From Sesamum alatum (Eukaryota > Streptophyta > Magnoliopsida > Lamiales > Pedaliaceae), in assembly GCA_034509735.1 (NCBI GenBank), contig JACGWO010000011.1, positions 21,002,979 through 21,066,978 on the forward strand: DNA of 64,000 nt. Direction: 5' to 3'. The notes beneath the pieces were generated by a model. The model saw only the letters and a program-made list of their open reading frames with translations. It was not told where the DNA came from and did not search any database. Shown piece by piece: positions 26,880-38,500 of this stretch (its first letter is position 1; every line of letters begins with the position of its first letter). A program made the position numbers and the translations under genes.

Positions 26880-27572
26880 TAGATGATGCGATTACGAGTC
26901 GACCAACCACAACCTATCCGGTATCACCAAGCCCAAGCTCTCCACATTCGATAATCGCCTATTCTTACCCAACCTACTGCAAAACGCCTCCATATCCCAG
27001 AGAAGCCGATAGACGAGGTACGCGAGGGAAGAGTGAGCGAGCCACCGCCAATATCAACATGCACCAAAATTGTCCCGCTCGCTTGGGATCAATAAGAACC
27101 TACAACGAAAAAACAGGCAAAGAAACAAACAAGAAGAAAGATAAAATGCAAAACGATATGCAACACAAACACATAAAGACAAGCCAAAAACCGTGAAGGA
27201 GGAGTAGGGAGAGAAAAAAACTAGCAGAGAAAGACGAAAGAGGTAGAAACAAAGAAGAGAGACGGTGAAAAAGAAACCAAGACCCAACAAAACAAAACAC
27301 GAAAGCCACAGAACAAGGAAAGAAAATGAAAAAGAATGGAAGAAAAACCCTAACACACCAGCAGAGAACATGGAACTGCTACGCCCAAGCACGACCACAG
27401 TAACACCGATGCTCTCGTGAAGTAGAAAGCTCAAACGCTTCACTGAGGAACTCGGGACGGAAGAAGGGGAACGAAAGAGAAGATACGGAAGGAGGGAGGA
27501 AGAAGACGTGGAGAAAAAAACCCTCATGGGAGAGAATGAAGAAACCCTCGTGCAGAGAGAACCTTTTTCCAT
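26880..27572 (-). promoter_or_regulatory. 5' leader of the minus-strand LINE (contains internal promoter by family rule)
   Basis: On the coding strand this is a T- and C-rich leader with repeated CTTTTC and TCTTTC tracts. L1-type elements usually carry their promoter in this region, but no specific box is seen. The 172-codon minus-strand frame 27054-27572 is a low-complexity Ser/Phe/Leu string and is not counted as a gene. Confidence 0.5.
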
Positions 27573-28575
27573 TTTTATTATCTCATAATTTGTAAATAAG
27601 TTGAATCAACATTTTTAGTAATTACTACAAAAAAATAAAGTATACCCTATATTAAAAATGACCAAAGTTTTAAAATCATGAGAAATCAATGCAAAAATTT
27701 ATGTTTCGACCACGGTTAGTGAACGTTTGTCATAGTTTTAGTTATTGTCCAAATATTTGCTATGATTTTTAATTGTGGCTAATATTTCAATATTGCTTGT
27801 AGAAATAACGGGTAATAGTCGTTGCACTATTGTGGTATATTGGTATTTGACATGTATTTTTATTTTATTTTTATCATAATAATTAACCATGAGTTTGGTC
27901 ACATTTAATAAAGTATATAGGATTGTAAAATAGTCCTGTAATTTTAGTATTTTGATATTTCTATCATTTATCTTTCTAGTATTGCAAAATAGATATGTAA
28001 CTTTTTGATATTTTGCAATTTTGGTCCTTTCAATGTCCGATTTTGCAAAAGTTGTCGGAATAAATCATGTGCCCTTGCAATTTGGGCATTTTTATCCTTT
28101 ATTTTTCTAGGAGTTACAAAAGAGTCCTGTAACTTTTTGATATTTCATAATTTTGGTCCTTCCGATGCCGAATTTTGCAAATAATGCCAGAGTAAATCAT
28201 GTGCCAAGTTATTTTTTTTAAATTTTTCATACATGTTGGCAAAAGCGAACCAATCAGAACAAAAACTCAATTTAAATGAACCATATATGGCGCACATAAT
28301 TTATTCCGATGACTTTTACAAAATTTGGAATCGAAAGGACCAAAATTATAAAATCTCCAAAAATTACAAGGTTGTCTTACAATATTAAAAAGATAAAGAA
28401 CAAAATACCAAAGTGTCAAAATTATAGAATCAAAAATGTATTTAAGCCTAAGCCAACAAAAATAATGAGTCTCGTCAAATATTACATCTAATGGTAGTGA
28501 ATATATGTAATGCCCGTTATTTGATATGTTACCTTCATGTGGCCACTAAGTGCTAACTATTATTTATAATATCTA
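27573..28575. other. AT-rich spacer with a repeat shared with 45.1 kb
   Basis: There is no gene here. It contains the shared repeat listed separately at 27729. Near 27940-28350 are repeated phrases such as ATAGTCCTGTAATTTT and GAGTCCTGTAACTTTTTG, with an inverted counterpart (AAATTATAAAATCTCC), so a decayed foldback repeat is likely. Confidence 0.5.
27729..27848 (+). repeat. Dispersed repeat copy 1 (TAATAGTCGTTGC family)
   Basis: About 120 bp align base for base with 45057-45175. Shared blocks include CAAATATTTGCTA/CAAAATATTTGCCA, CTTGTAGAAATAACG/CTTGCAGAAACAACG and TAATAGTCGTTGC/TAATAGCCGTTGC. The repeated CTATGATTTT-type units resemble the subterminal repeats of some DNA transposons, but no terminal repeat was found. 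Confidence 0.6.
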
Positions 28576-28749
28576 TCTATACTATATATGATTGAAGAGG
28601 GCCCTTTTGGTATTTAAATTCAATTGGTCTGTCATTTTTTGAAAATAATTAAATTAATTAATCAATTTTTAACTTCTCCACTCATCATGCCACAACTACT
28701 TTTGGTAGTTTTTTCTCATACATTTTGTTTTATATATATTTTCTTATTT
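28576..28749 (+). mobile_element. Helitron 5' end, same family as 62000
   Basis: It starts TCTATACTATATATGATTG after an A. It then follows the element at 62000 closely for about 170 bp (GGCCCTTTTGGT, TCTGTCATTTTTT, CACTCATCATGCCACAA, TTTTGGTAGTTTT). The match ends where the MITE at 28750 begins. No 3' CTAG end was found, so this is a 5' fragment. Confidence 0.65.
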
Positions 28750-28979
28750 GGGTAAATTACAGTGACACCCCCTTGAGGTTAAATCAAAATACACAAACAC
28801 CCCCTATTTTGTTAAAATTACAACTACACCCCCCGAGGTTGTAATTGTATTACAACTACACCCTGTATTCAAAGGCAAAGCTTACACTAATACCCCCTAA
28901 AAAACATTACACTAACATCCCTCAAGGGGTGTAGCTGTAATTTCGCAAAAGACATAGGGTGTTTGTGTAATTGGGCCTA
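28750..28979. mobile_element. MITE fragment with inverted arms, right end cut
   Basis: The left arm GGGTAAATTACAGTGACACC is followed by several C-rich phrases (ACACCCCC, CACCCCCTATTTTG). The right part has complements such as GGGGTGTAGCTGTAATTT and GGTGTTTGTGTAATT. The right arm stops at 28979 without the expected GTAATTTACCC end, just where a possible LTR starts. Confidence 0.55.
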
Positions 28980-30852
28980 TGTCACGCCCTGAATCCGAGA
29001 TATGACACGACATCATCACTAAATCGAAACAATTTTTGTGATACTAAGCCAACAATAAACAATCTCGAAATACACGTAATCTTTGAAACGAAATACCAAA
29101 ACCATTATCCGAATAAATAAAGTCAATAAATCCTTAACTGAAATAATTCGAAACTAACGAAGAAACCCTTGTACATCCAAGTTGATTAACACATAATGAG
29201 TAAAAAAAAAAGGTCCTCGAGAACAAACATCTAAAGCAATCACCATCCCCAATGTTCTTCCTTGTTCGTCCCTTCCTCTAACTCATATGCAAGACGATTA
29301 TACATACAAGGAATGAGCGACTAATCGCCCAATAAATAGATTTTCCTTTCTATTGACTTCATAATTGTATAATATCATAAAGCAAATAAAATTCGGTTAT
29401 TAGGGATTTTCAAGGAAACAAGTACAAGAATAGTTTGAAACATTTAAATCACATGCAGAATACACATTCACATTAGAACCAATAAAATATAAACTTGCAA
29501 TCTACTTAGAGTGGCTCTGATATGGCAAACTACCAAAGTTCGACAAAACATGATTTCTTGTATGCTCAAAAATATTAAAGTCCATTGGTTTAACTGATCG
29601 GCTCCTTAACATTAGATCCCATTAAGGTGGACAAGATTCCGTTTTAGCCTACGGCCAGGCCCCACATAACACCAGTAGGCGGGTCATAAATATTGTCGCT
29701 ACCACAATAGTGCCCCAATTAACACCAGTAGGCGAGTCAGAAAATATATCGAGACTAGCCGCTAAGCTCAATTTGGTCTTAATAAATTTCGAGCAACAAT
29801 TTAAATCATACTTGTACTAAATGATAACAAAGAGCTTCAAGATTTCAACTGAGAACACATATATCAAATGAAGGTAAAAACGTATTTATGCAAAACACAA
29901 CATTACATAAATATATGTAAATAAGCATGATAAAAAAAATCAGAATATATATGCGTATATATATTAAAGAGGTATTGAAATCAAATTCTTGATACGAGTA
30001 ATAATTTTCAAAACAACACGATAGAACGGAAAATCCACTTACCTATATCATTGGTTCGTCCAAGTAGGGTGTATAGTCCAAATGACTCGTGTCCTAAAAA
30101 TAGCATCATATATTATCATTATTACGATAATATCTACGTACGCCTATACATTGTGGAAATTATCATGCCATCTAATAACTTTATACTAGTTTTATCATTA
30201 TTATATTTACGTGAAACATATATTGCAAATCCTCTCACCATCTCATGACTATACTTAGAGATTATCTAATTAGTACTTAATTAACAATTTTAATCAGACT
30301 CTAATTATCCTATAATTAACCGCGAGTTGCAGCAATATGGATATAGAAATCAATGTCAGACTTCTTCTACAATTACGTGGGCCTCTCTAAATTGGAAGTA
30401 CAGAATCCAAGGCAAGACATGCATTGAGGGTTGTTCTATAACAAAAGAATTTCTCTTGTTTTCTCGCTACACACAACCACAAGAATTTATGTATCTATAT
30501 TGGAATTAAATTACTAGACCAAAAGTGATGAATAGAACTCACAGTGTGCTTCTGCTTTTGCAAATTGATTTTTCTGCTTCTCCTTTTGCCGCCTCTAAGT
30601 CTTTTCTCTTCTTGTTATAATATATTCTACCGTGAGTAATATGTATATATAATACCTCTACCCTAGTTTACTTCTATATAATCTTAATTACCTAGCAATA
30701 CCTATGATTCCACAATTCTTTTTATAAAATTAAGAGAGATCCATAACACATGCCAATTAACTATTTTCATAATCTATAATATGAAATCTAATTATATATT
30801 TATAAGACTCATAAGTACTCTATTATAAAATAATGAGTGTTACGTCGTGACA
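28980..30852. mobile_element. Possible solo LTR (about 1.87 kb)
   Basis: The stretch starts TGTCACGCCCTGAATCC and ends GTTACGTCGTGACA, so its ends are TGTCACG and CGTGACA. It contains a two-copy motif, AACACCAGTAGGCGRGTCA, at about 29672 and 29718. It has no coding sequence. LTRs beginning TGTCACGCC are known to me from plant gypsy elements. I see no five-base target duplication, so a solo LTR is an inference. Confidence 0.4.
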
Positions 30853-30993
30853 TGCTTAAAAGAAATGATTTAAATGTAAAATTTAAGTGTTTATTATAAG
30901 ACTTGTACTATTTCTATTACTAGCAATAATATGTGTGTCATAACATGCTTAGTGAAATGCCGACTATATTTATATTTACCTACCTCGTGAGTC

Positions 30994-31080
30994 ATGGCGG
31001 TCAATCCCTCCTTCAAATTTTCTTCTTTGCAACCATCTGAAGTTCCTAAAATGGAGGATTATGTGGACTGGGGTGTGTAA
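30994..31080 (+). other. Short coding-like ORF (28 aa) ending at a possible LTR boundary
   Basis: The ATG at 30994 opens a 28-residue frame (MAVNPSFKFSSLQPSEVPKM, continuing EDYVDWGV) with unbiased, protein-like composition in an otherwise AT-rich stretch. It stops within a few bases of TGTAAACAG, the likely outer edge of the gypsy LTR. It may be the first exon of a gene truncated by the insertion, or chance. I do not recognise the peptide. Confidence 0.3.
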
Positions 31081-32570
31081 ACAGATTTTTGTGTTTCTAT
31101 TGAAACAAGAAAATATTACAAATAAATTCTTTGAACTGATCTGAGTATTTTTAGGTGCAAAATCTCTAATTGAAACCTCTGATTCCTCTCTTCGAGCACG
31201 TGATCCTTGATTTTGGCAACTTTGGAGGTGAAACTTGACGTTTGATCTCCTTCGCCGTTGACTTTGATTTTGAATAACATTAATTCGGGGGGTTGTTGAC
31301 TTGTTCCCAGATTAAACACTATTAATTTGAAGATATTTGCTTTGAATTTGAAATATTTCTTGATGGATTTGAGACTTTGATATTCTGTCAAGGTGAACTT
31401 CTGCCTTGATAACATTAATTCGCAGGTCTTCGGACTTCTTCTCGAATTAAACACTGATTTTTGATGATTTTTGCAATGAACGGCTTGAATCTTGCTTTGA
31501 ACGCCGTGGATCTTCCTTGATTTGCGCTTGAGAGAATTTTGGAACTTGAGTTCTCTCTTGCTAGTATCTTCAATTGTATGTGTATGTCTTTGAATGAGTT
31601 CCAAGGACTCCTTTATATAGTTGTCAAAGAAGTAGAGTTGTGGTGAACTTGAACACTTATTTTGTATTATCTCTTCTTTTAATTTAAAAAGGTAATACAT
31701 TAAATATTTGGGAAGACATAATTGGTCGATTTTGATATTATCTCTTTAATTTTTGTATTTTTTTTAAAGAGGTGATATGAAAAATATTTGTCTTGATTTC
31801 ATTAGCCAAAATACTTCATCCGCCACTTGTCGGCTGTTGATTTGATGACTAAATATATATTAAAATATCAATTAAATCAACTATTTATATTTGAAATTAA
31901 TTTAGTAAATTCCAAAATATAAAATGGAAAATATTATAATTGATAAATAATATATATTTTTCACTTGTCGTCGTTTGATTGGGTGCAAAAATAAATTATG
32001 TACAAATGCCCCCTCAAGACTCGTTGACGAATATATGCTTGAAAATGTAATTTTCGAAGTGAATGAGTTGCGGAAATATGAAGCATGGGCAGCCGTAATT
32101 TTGAGTTTGTTAATTTGGGTCTTTTACAGGTTTGACGATTTGGATTGCGATTTGGTTTGATCGATTCTTTCAATGGACAATCCACGGAGAGAACCCATTA
32201 CTCGTTTCATATATTCATATGCATACATAGATTGGGCCAAGACAATGAGTTGGGCCAAAATAATAGGATAAATTAGGCTTGTGGATTTTTTTTTCCGTTC
32301 ATCTAGCCAAGGCCCATCAGTTCCTTTTTTGACTTTCTTCATATTGAGATTCCAACCTTCCTTCTTAAGTTCGAGCTGAAGCGGAATTTTGTAGGCGTCC
32401 TATTTTGCGGGATGACGAAATTTAATTTGGATTAAAGCACAAAATGTCACCAAGACTCTAATTCAAACTCTGGTAGACAATTACTTTTGTCAATGTCCTA
32501 GTCCCATCAACCTTTTAAGTTTGAGTTCATTTGGGATTAGAATCAACAAATTATTTAATCTAAACGTCTA
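31074..32570 (-). mobile_element. Probable 3' LTR region of the minus-strand Ty3/gypsy element
   Basis: On the minus strand this holds a TATA box (TATATAAAG, complement of 31611-31619) followed by a purine- and A-rich transcribed leader. It ends ...ACAAAAATCTGTTTACA at about 31076. This order, with the pol gene upstream on the same strand, fits U3-R-U5 of a 3' LTR. A 194-codon minus-strand frame (31700-31116) runs through the leader but shows no domain, so I treat it as non-coding. The U3 start is not resolved, because the 5' LTR is absent for comparison. Confidence 0.5.
31276..31480. repeat. Two-copy direct repeat, 135-bp spacing, inside the LTR leader
   Basis: The phrase AACATTAATTCG, then about 25 nt, then ATTAAACACT and a GATATTTGC/GATTTTTGC end, occurs at 31276 and again at 31411. 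It looks like an old tandem duplication in the transcribed part of the LTR. Confidence 0.55.
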
Positions 32571-33609
32571 CAACTGGAACCTATATAAGAAGTTGAAAAT
32601 ATGGCGATCCAAACTGTGACTTTACTGTGTGCTTGAGGTATATTTCAACAGCTGAATTTTTTTTCTTCTTTGATTTTCTGTTGTGCACATAAAGTGTTTG
32701 TCATAATGCCTCAACAAGCTGATACTGAAATTTCTTTGAATGTTGCTGCAGGTTTCGTGCTAATCGAGATATCAATTCGATTTGCGGAGCTCTTTTTTTT
32801 TTTGTAATTTAGATCATAACTCAGCAGCGACCCACCTCACAATCTGAAGCAATTATCGAGGTATTTACGATGATTATCTGCATTGTCAAAGTTTCATCTG
32901 TGGGACGCCTGCAATTCGTTTTTGAATTTACTCGTACTGTAATTATGCATATATGCGCTGCTTTGATTCTAAAACAAAAGAGAATGTAGTATTTTCTTGA
33001 ACTAAAGGTGCTCATGTGATTTTCTTTTTTCTTTTTTTTTTTTTTGAGCTGATACAAACCAACTTCAATTCCATGCGGTCCATGCTCAATTTACTGACTG
33101 TTGATATCTAAAGCAAATGTCTTATATGATTCTTCTCTGGCACTTGGATCCTTTAGAATATTTTGGAGGCCTCGTTTATGGATCATTTGATGAGATGCTC
33201 ACATGAGTTCTCTTTTGGGCCGACAGAGGCCCAACTCCAATTTTAATGCTATGTTTAGCCTTTGAATGCCTTTTGATGAAGTGAAGCCTTGTGATATGTC
33301 TTTAAGTGCATTTTAGCATAGAGCATATAGACACCACGTGAGTATCAATATAACCGCAACATGATTTGGGCCTAGCCAAAAATAAATAACGAGTTGATTG
33401 CCCCCTTTTTTTCCTGTGGGTCTAGCAATTTCAACGGCTACCACTGAGCGTGGTTTTATCACTTTTTATTGAATCAATTAGGTTCTTTATTTGAGAGTAT
33501 TTGAGGTGATCGAGTCATTATCACCAAAGCACATACGCAGGTTAATTCCCCCTTCTTCATTTTATGATTTATTTGAGTTTCTTTTAACTAACTAAATTAA
33601 ATCTTTTAG
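32571..33609 (+). other. Leader upstream of the plant mobile domain ORF, with possible promoter
   Basis: There is a TATA-like CTATATAAG at 32581, then an ATG at 32706 (MPQQADTEISLNVAAG) running into a possible donor at 32752. The stretch is otherwise non-coding with T runs. A good acceptor, TCTTTTAG at 33602-33609, precedes the in-frame start of the mobile domain sequence. Whether the short ATG exon splices to it is not shown: the phases of 32751 and 33610 do not match directly. Confidence 0.4.
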
Positions 33610-36237
33610 GTTCCACTAAGCAAGGCTTCGAAGGTGTGGGCTTTGCAAATGACTCATCACCGTTACTCTGATGTAGCAAGTTTTCTACTGACGTTGGGTC
33701 GTCGCATCATTGAAGGAAAAGCCAAGTGGGGCGACAACATTCACTTTGTCGACGAGTTCTACTACATCAAAGGATTTTGGGAGTGGACGGAAGACGTACT
33801 CAACCGGTGCGAGCACAAGCTAATTGCAGCTCAAGTATATGATGTCGTGTACTCTTCATTGTTCACTTACGACTACAATTCCGACATTATCAAGGCATTC
33901 TGTGAAGCGTGGTGCCCATCCACTAACACTCTTCTGACATCTTTTGAAGAGTTGTCTATCTCGTTGTGGGACGTGCATACCCTTGTCGGACTTCCTATTG
34001 CCGAACTCCTTTACGAAGAAGTCGTTCCAAGTGTCAAGGAGCTTAACGGTGTTGACGAGACGGGATGAAGACTTGTGCCTCGTTCCTACAAATTCCTGCT
34101 CCACGCTTACCATTTGCTTCGAAAGAGTAGTAACAATGGTCAATCCTCCCAAGTTCCTGTCGACAAGTGGATCAAATTTGGTTTATAAGAACAAGAAGAA
34201 CTGTGAGCCCTCTCCGTGTAAAGAGGAGAACACGGTTCTTCCTAAGTCAACTCACAACCCTTTCGGAACCTTTGGGGTACATGACAAGTGGTCTACGGCG
34301 GATGAGGCGTTGTTCTCGAAGCTTGGTATCGAGGGGAGTTTAAAGGAAAGACTTGCTTGGCAGCGTATTTGGCGTGTTGCCTTTGTACCTTTGCTCTTCC
34401 CATTCAAGATGTTGGTTCAATATGTCCAAGTGTTTTCAAGGTGGCGAGTGTCATGGCAGCCGGTCGAAGGATTGGTCTTGCCATTCCCGTCTTGGCTAGC
34501 ATTTATCGAGGTTTCAATAAGATCTCTAACTCCCCAAAGCCAACTCGAGTACATTCTCCATTCCCGATTCACTTTGTTTATAGTTTGATAGATTATTATT
34601 TCAAGACTTATTATCAAATTGTGCAAAGTGTACATGGGCCTAAGATGACGCTTTTCTCAGGTGAAGGAGGTGCGAAATACTACGATCCGCAAGAGGCGAG
34701 AAGACCGCTTCACATAGGTGACTTTATCTCTTGGACTTGCAACATGATTGTGAATGACAAGGATTTTCTGTTCACAAACGACGGGCACGCCACAGAATCT
34801 GAAGAAACCTATTTCATGACCGTTCATTCAAACTATCTCCTCCTGCGGCAAGGCGATCATTTTGTTGTCGAGCCCTATAGCCCCCATCGGTTTGGTCGTC
34901 AATTTAGTTTCTTCCAACAAGTGTCAGGGGTTCTTTCACTAGACGTTCGCACGGTCTCTTTAGAAGGTGAAATCTATCATTGGCGCTTGTGCATTTTGTC
35001 CAAGACCATGGAGAAAGTGTGGTTTCCTTCCATGCCCCCAAATATGAAGAAGTTCTCATCTGAAACGTACAAAAAGTGGTGGGCCGAAGTTCATGGTGGC
35101 TACTTTGAACAAAACATGGCGAGGTTGCTTGTCCAAGTTTTTCCCAAAGGCAAGGAGTATGGTGAAGGAGTTGCTCAAGATCAACCTCGCCGACAAGCTA
35201 CCTATCCTCCCAAGTGAAATTCTCAAGTGGTTGAACCTCTTGAAGTGAATAAGAAGAAAAGCGCTCCTTGTTCCTTGGAAGTAAGTGGGAGTAGCAACCC
35301 TGATCGTCATTGGAAAAGGCTAAAGAGGGATTCAATAGCCAACAAACATTGATGTTGATGGTGAAGGCTCAAGTCATGATCCATCGATGTTGAATTTCGT
35401 CAAGGGGGTTTTTTTTTCAACCCGTTTCCCTTTTATTACCTTTTTTAGCTATACAATCTTGTTTGTTTCTAACTCAAGTTGATGCATTGTCGTAGCTCGA
35501 AGAGGAAGTCTTAGTCGTCGAAGATGATGAAACTTCTCAAGACAGCCAAGGATCGACTTTTAGGTCTACCTTGTTGGCTACAACTCGTCCTCTTGGAATG
35601 GGGCTTAAGAGGAAACAAACTTCTTGTCATGCCGTGGTGTGAGAGGTTTGCTCTTAATCATAAAAATAAGTTCCTTTAAAAGCTGTGGAGTGATCTTCTT
35701 ATGAAGATATCAAACACCCCAATTGACTTCACCTCCTCAATCAAAGATGATGTCTCCTTTGTTCTTGAATCCATGAAAAGCTTTCGGAATTTTGAAATCT
35801 CAAAAGTGGAAGAATCGATGAACACGTTCTTAGCCAAGGCTGTTGTTTATGATGAGGCGAGGTGGTCGTCTTCTGAAAGGTTATCTAAAGATCTTCTCGA
35901 GTGACAGTTAAAGGAAGCCAATGACCGCCTTCAAGATGCTCGAGCTAAAGAGAGTGAAGAGGCTTTCAAGGTCCAATCCACCATGGACAAGTTGAAGCGT
36001 GTTGAGAAGGAGTTTGCGGATTTGAAGGAGCAAAGGAAGAACTTGTGTGCTACTCTGAAGGAAGAAAAGCAACTTTTTCATAGTGCTCAAGACGGAGTTC
36101 ATGAAATTATGGAAGAAGTTCCAGCACTTGAGAATACCATCCCCCTTAATGATGAAGTGATTGTGAGTTTGGAGGCTTCAAGAGCAAATTTGGAAGGCCT
36201 CAAGGAAGAGTTGAAGGACTTGAGTCCCTTTGCTTGA
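33610..36237 (+). pseudogene. Antisense extra ORF of a gypsy element: plant mobile domain (aminotransferase-like) plus coiled coil, broken
   Basis: The sequence begins VPLSKASKVWALQMTHHRYS after a splice acceptor. It continues with plant mobile domain features: WEWTEDVLNRCEHKLIAAQV, AFCEAWCPSTNTLLTSFEEL and SLWDVHTLVGLPI in 33634-34068; FGVHDKWSTADEALFSKLG near 34270; and LACCLCTFALP, then VLASIYRGFN, in 34357-35217. A lysine- and glutamate-rich, coiled-coil-like tail follows (35701-36237: LKRVEKEFADLKEQRKNL). An in-frame TGA at 34066 and several frameshifts break it. The mobile domain is known from plant proteins and transposons. It is named aminotransferase-like only by similarity, and I infer no enzyme activity. 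It faces pol tail to tail, 362 nt apart. Confidence 0.78.
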
Positions 36238-36599
36238 GATTCGCTTAGGACCTTTTATTTTATCGCATTTGATTTCTTTTTCTTTTGTTCTAAGTCATGA
36301 ACTGCAATGTTTTCTTGAGATTACATAATATAAGCCTTTTCTTTTCTCTCTATCTTGCAATTTTTGAGCATATTTGAATACTTCCACTCTCGATGACATC
36401 ATATGAGAAATAAAGTTCATTTAAATGTTATGACTGAATTTAGAATATCTAAGTTACCTACGTACCTCATCAAGAGGATCAAGTCAATACGTAGTTCAAG
36501 GGTACAAAATATTTGTTTAGAGAGGGGAGGGCCGTTCACAGTTTATACTCATACGGCCATGAGTTTTTTTTTTTGAGTTTTTCTTTTTTTTTTTTTTTT
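36238..36599. other. Spacer between convergent gypsy ORFs
   Basis: This non-coding stretch lies between the end of the antisense ORF and the pol stop. It includes T-rich tracts (36566-36600) on the plus strand, which are A-rich just downstream of pol on its own strand. Confidence 0.5.
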
Positions 36600-38500
36600 T
36601 CAGGCGTAGTATCGCTTCAAGAACTTTCCATTTATCGGACCTATCCTCAAGCCGTCTTCAGCAACCAGCTTATATGCGCCACTTGTGTAGACTTCTTTAA
36701 CGACATACGGACCATCCCATTTTGGCAAGAACTTGTTGCCCATTCGGTGCGTTGTGATTATAGGCCTCATCACTACGAGTACTAGATCACCACTTGAAAA
36801 GAGCGCATGCGAACCTTCTTATTGAATGCCTTGGATAATCGAGCTTGATAACAATCGAGCCTTTGTTGTGCTTCCAACCTTTTCTCATCGAGAGTTTCTA
36901 GCTCTTCAAGCCGTATTCGACCGTTTTCTTCTTCAGTGAGCCCTTCTTGTATTGTGATCCTCAACGAAGGAATTTGTTGCTCAAGCGAGATGACTGCCTC
37001 CACTCTATAAAGCAGGGCATAAAGAGTTGCTTGCGTAGGCGTTCTGACAGTGGTTCTGTATCCCCATAGAGCTTCTCCAATTCTTTCGTGCCAATCCCAC
37101 TTTGACTTGATCACTACCTTCTTCAATAGGTTGCACAAAGTTTTGTTAAATGCTTCAGCAAGACCGTTGGCAGCAGAATAGTACATAGAAGAGTTTCTTT
37201 GCTTGAATCCAAAAATTTTGACATAATTTGTCTATCAAGCTGTTACAGAAAGGTTTTTCATTATCAGTGATAATATATCTAGGCACTCCGTAACGATATA
37301 TGATATGTGTACTAATGGAATCAGCAACATTCTCTTTCTTCACTTCTTTAAGGGGGACTGCTTCAACTCATTTAGAAAAGTAGTCAGTTGCTGGCAAGAT
37401 ATATAAGTGACTACCGGAGGACTTTGTCATAAGTCCCACGATATCCAAACCCCAAGCATCGAAGGGCCATGAAGCCACGGTAGGGTGCAATGGCTCAGGT
37501 GGTTGATGGATAAGATTGGCGTGAATTTGATAGGCTTGACATCTCCTCGCGTAGTAGGCCAGTAATAACCCATCCTTTTTATACGGAAGTGCAACTTTGG
37601 TCCGGATTGGTGAGCACGACAAACTCCAGAGTGAGCTTCTTCCATAGCTTGCATTTGCTCATCATCATTTAGGTAGCGTAAGAAAATACCATCAAATGAA
37701 CGTTTGTAGAGCGTGTCCTCAAAGTAGAAGAAGCGAGATGCCCGCCGTCGAATTTCGGCCCGTCATCGTAGGTCGTCAGGTAACTTCTTGTACTTCAAGT
37801 AGTCAATGCGCGGTTGTCCCCAATCTTCCTCTTCAATTTCGAAAACCTCCATAACATGATTTTCTTCTTCTTGGAATGTGTCATCCTCATCATCACTGAA
37901 GACCGGTGGTATGACCCAATTCTTACATATCGGTATGCGCGTTTCCTTATCAGTCATAGAGAGGGTCGAAGCATCAGCTTGTTTATTATCCTTTCTCGAC
38001 AGGTGCTCAAGTTCTACATCTCATAACCATCCCATCAGCATTTTTGTGTAGTCATGGTATGGGAGCAACTCAGGCTTTTTGACTTCGTAGAGACCGATGA
38101 GCTGATTGATCACTAACTGAGAGTCTACGTATACTTTGAGGTGTCGTTGCTTTATGTCAACTGCCATTTCCAATCCAAGGATTAAAGCTTGGTATTCCAC
38201 CATATTATTTGAATAGTTCTGGGTTAAAGTGAAAGAGTAAGGTAGGACTTCCCCTTCAGATGTGACAAAGACAACCCCAACCCCGACTCCTTCTCTATGG
38301 GCAGCTCCATCAAAGTACATTTTCCAGGGGGGCGTAACTTCAATCAGAAGGACATCTTCGTCAGGCAAGTCATCAGACAATTCCCACCCGACAGGCATGG
38401 GGTGATCGGCTAGAAAGTCTACTAAGACTTGTCCTTTCACAGCCTTTTGAGGAATGTATGTGAACTGGAATTGTTGCAGCTGAAGATACCATCTTCCATC
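36600..38500 (-). pseudogene. Ty3/gypsy pol fragment: RNase H and integrase, reverse transcriptase missing
   Basis: From high to low coordinates: the end of the RT connection (RWYLQLQQFQFTYIPQ); RNase H at 38440-38021 with its acidic residues in KMYFDGAA, MVEYQAL and YVDSQLVINQ; and a linker at 37957-37763. The integrase zinc region follows (EEAHSGVCRAHQ, MGYYWPT), then catalytic residues in WGLDIVGL (about 37440), ITDNEKPF (37263) and GLAEAFN (37154). A C-terminal GPY-type end (KFLPKWDGPYVVKEVY) reaches a stop at 36600. Frameshifts occur near 37770, 37500 and 37190. All upstream coding (gag, protease, RT) is lost at about 38.5 kb. The GPY-type end and the RNase H type suggest the Tat group. 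Confidence 0.87.

Larger units (their letters stand above)
21950..27572 (-). mobile_element. L1-type LINE, degenerate, minus strand (about 5.6 kb)
   Basis: On the minus strand the 5' end is near 27572 (TTCTCTCTGCACGAGGG) and is followed by about 600 nt of pyrimidine-rich leader, ORF1, ORF2 and a C-terminal zf-RVT region near 21956. It is less decayed than the LINE at 13.8 kb: several frames stay open for 130-210 codons. The 3' end is not clear. The A18 run at about 21924 is T on the coding strand and is not a LINE poly(A) tail. Confidence 0.87.

Noticed and set aside
27054..27572. 172-codon minus-strand ORF
   Set aside because: It is a low-complexity Ser/Phe/Leu string from the pyrimidine-rich LINE leader and not a protein gene.
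31116..31700. 194-codon minus-strand ORF
   Set aside because: It runs through the LTR leader after a TATA box, contains a 135-bp spaced repeat and shows no domain. It is most likely a chance open frame.
33634..35217. Host aminotransferase gene
   Set aside because: The similarity is to the plant mobile domain, often named aminotransferase-like. The pieces are frameshifted and sit inside a gypsy element, so neither an enzyme nor a host gene is supported.
36513..36785. Plus-strand ORF of 90 codons
   Set aside because: It is the antisense shadow of the gypsy integrase C-terminus plus a poly(T) tract.
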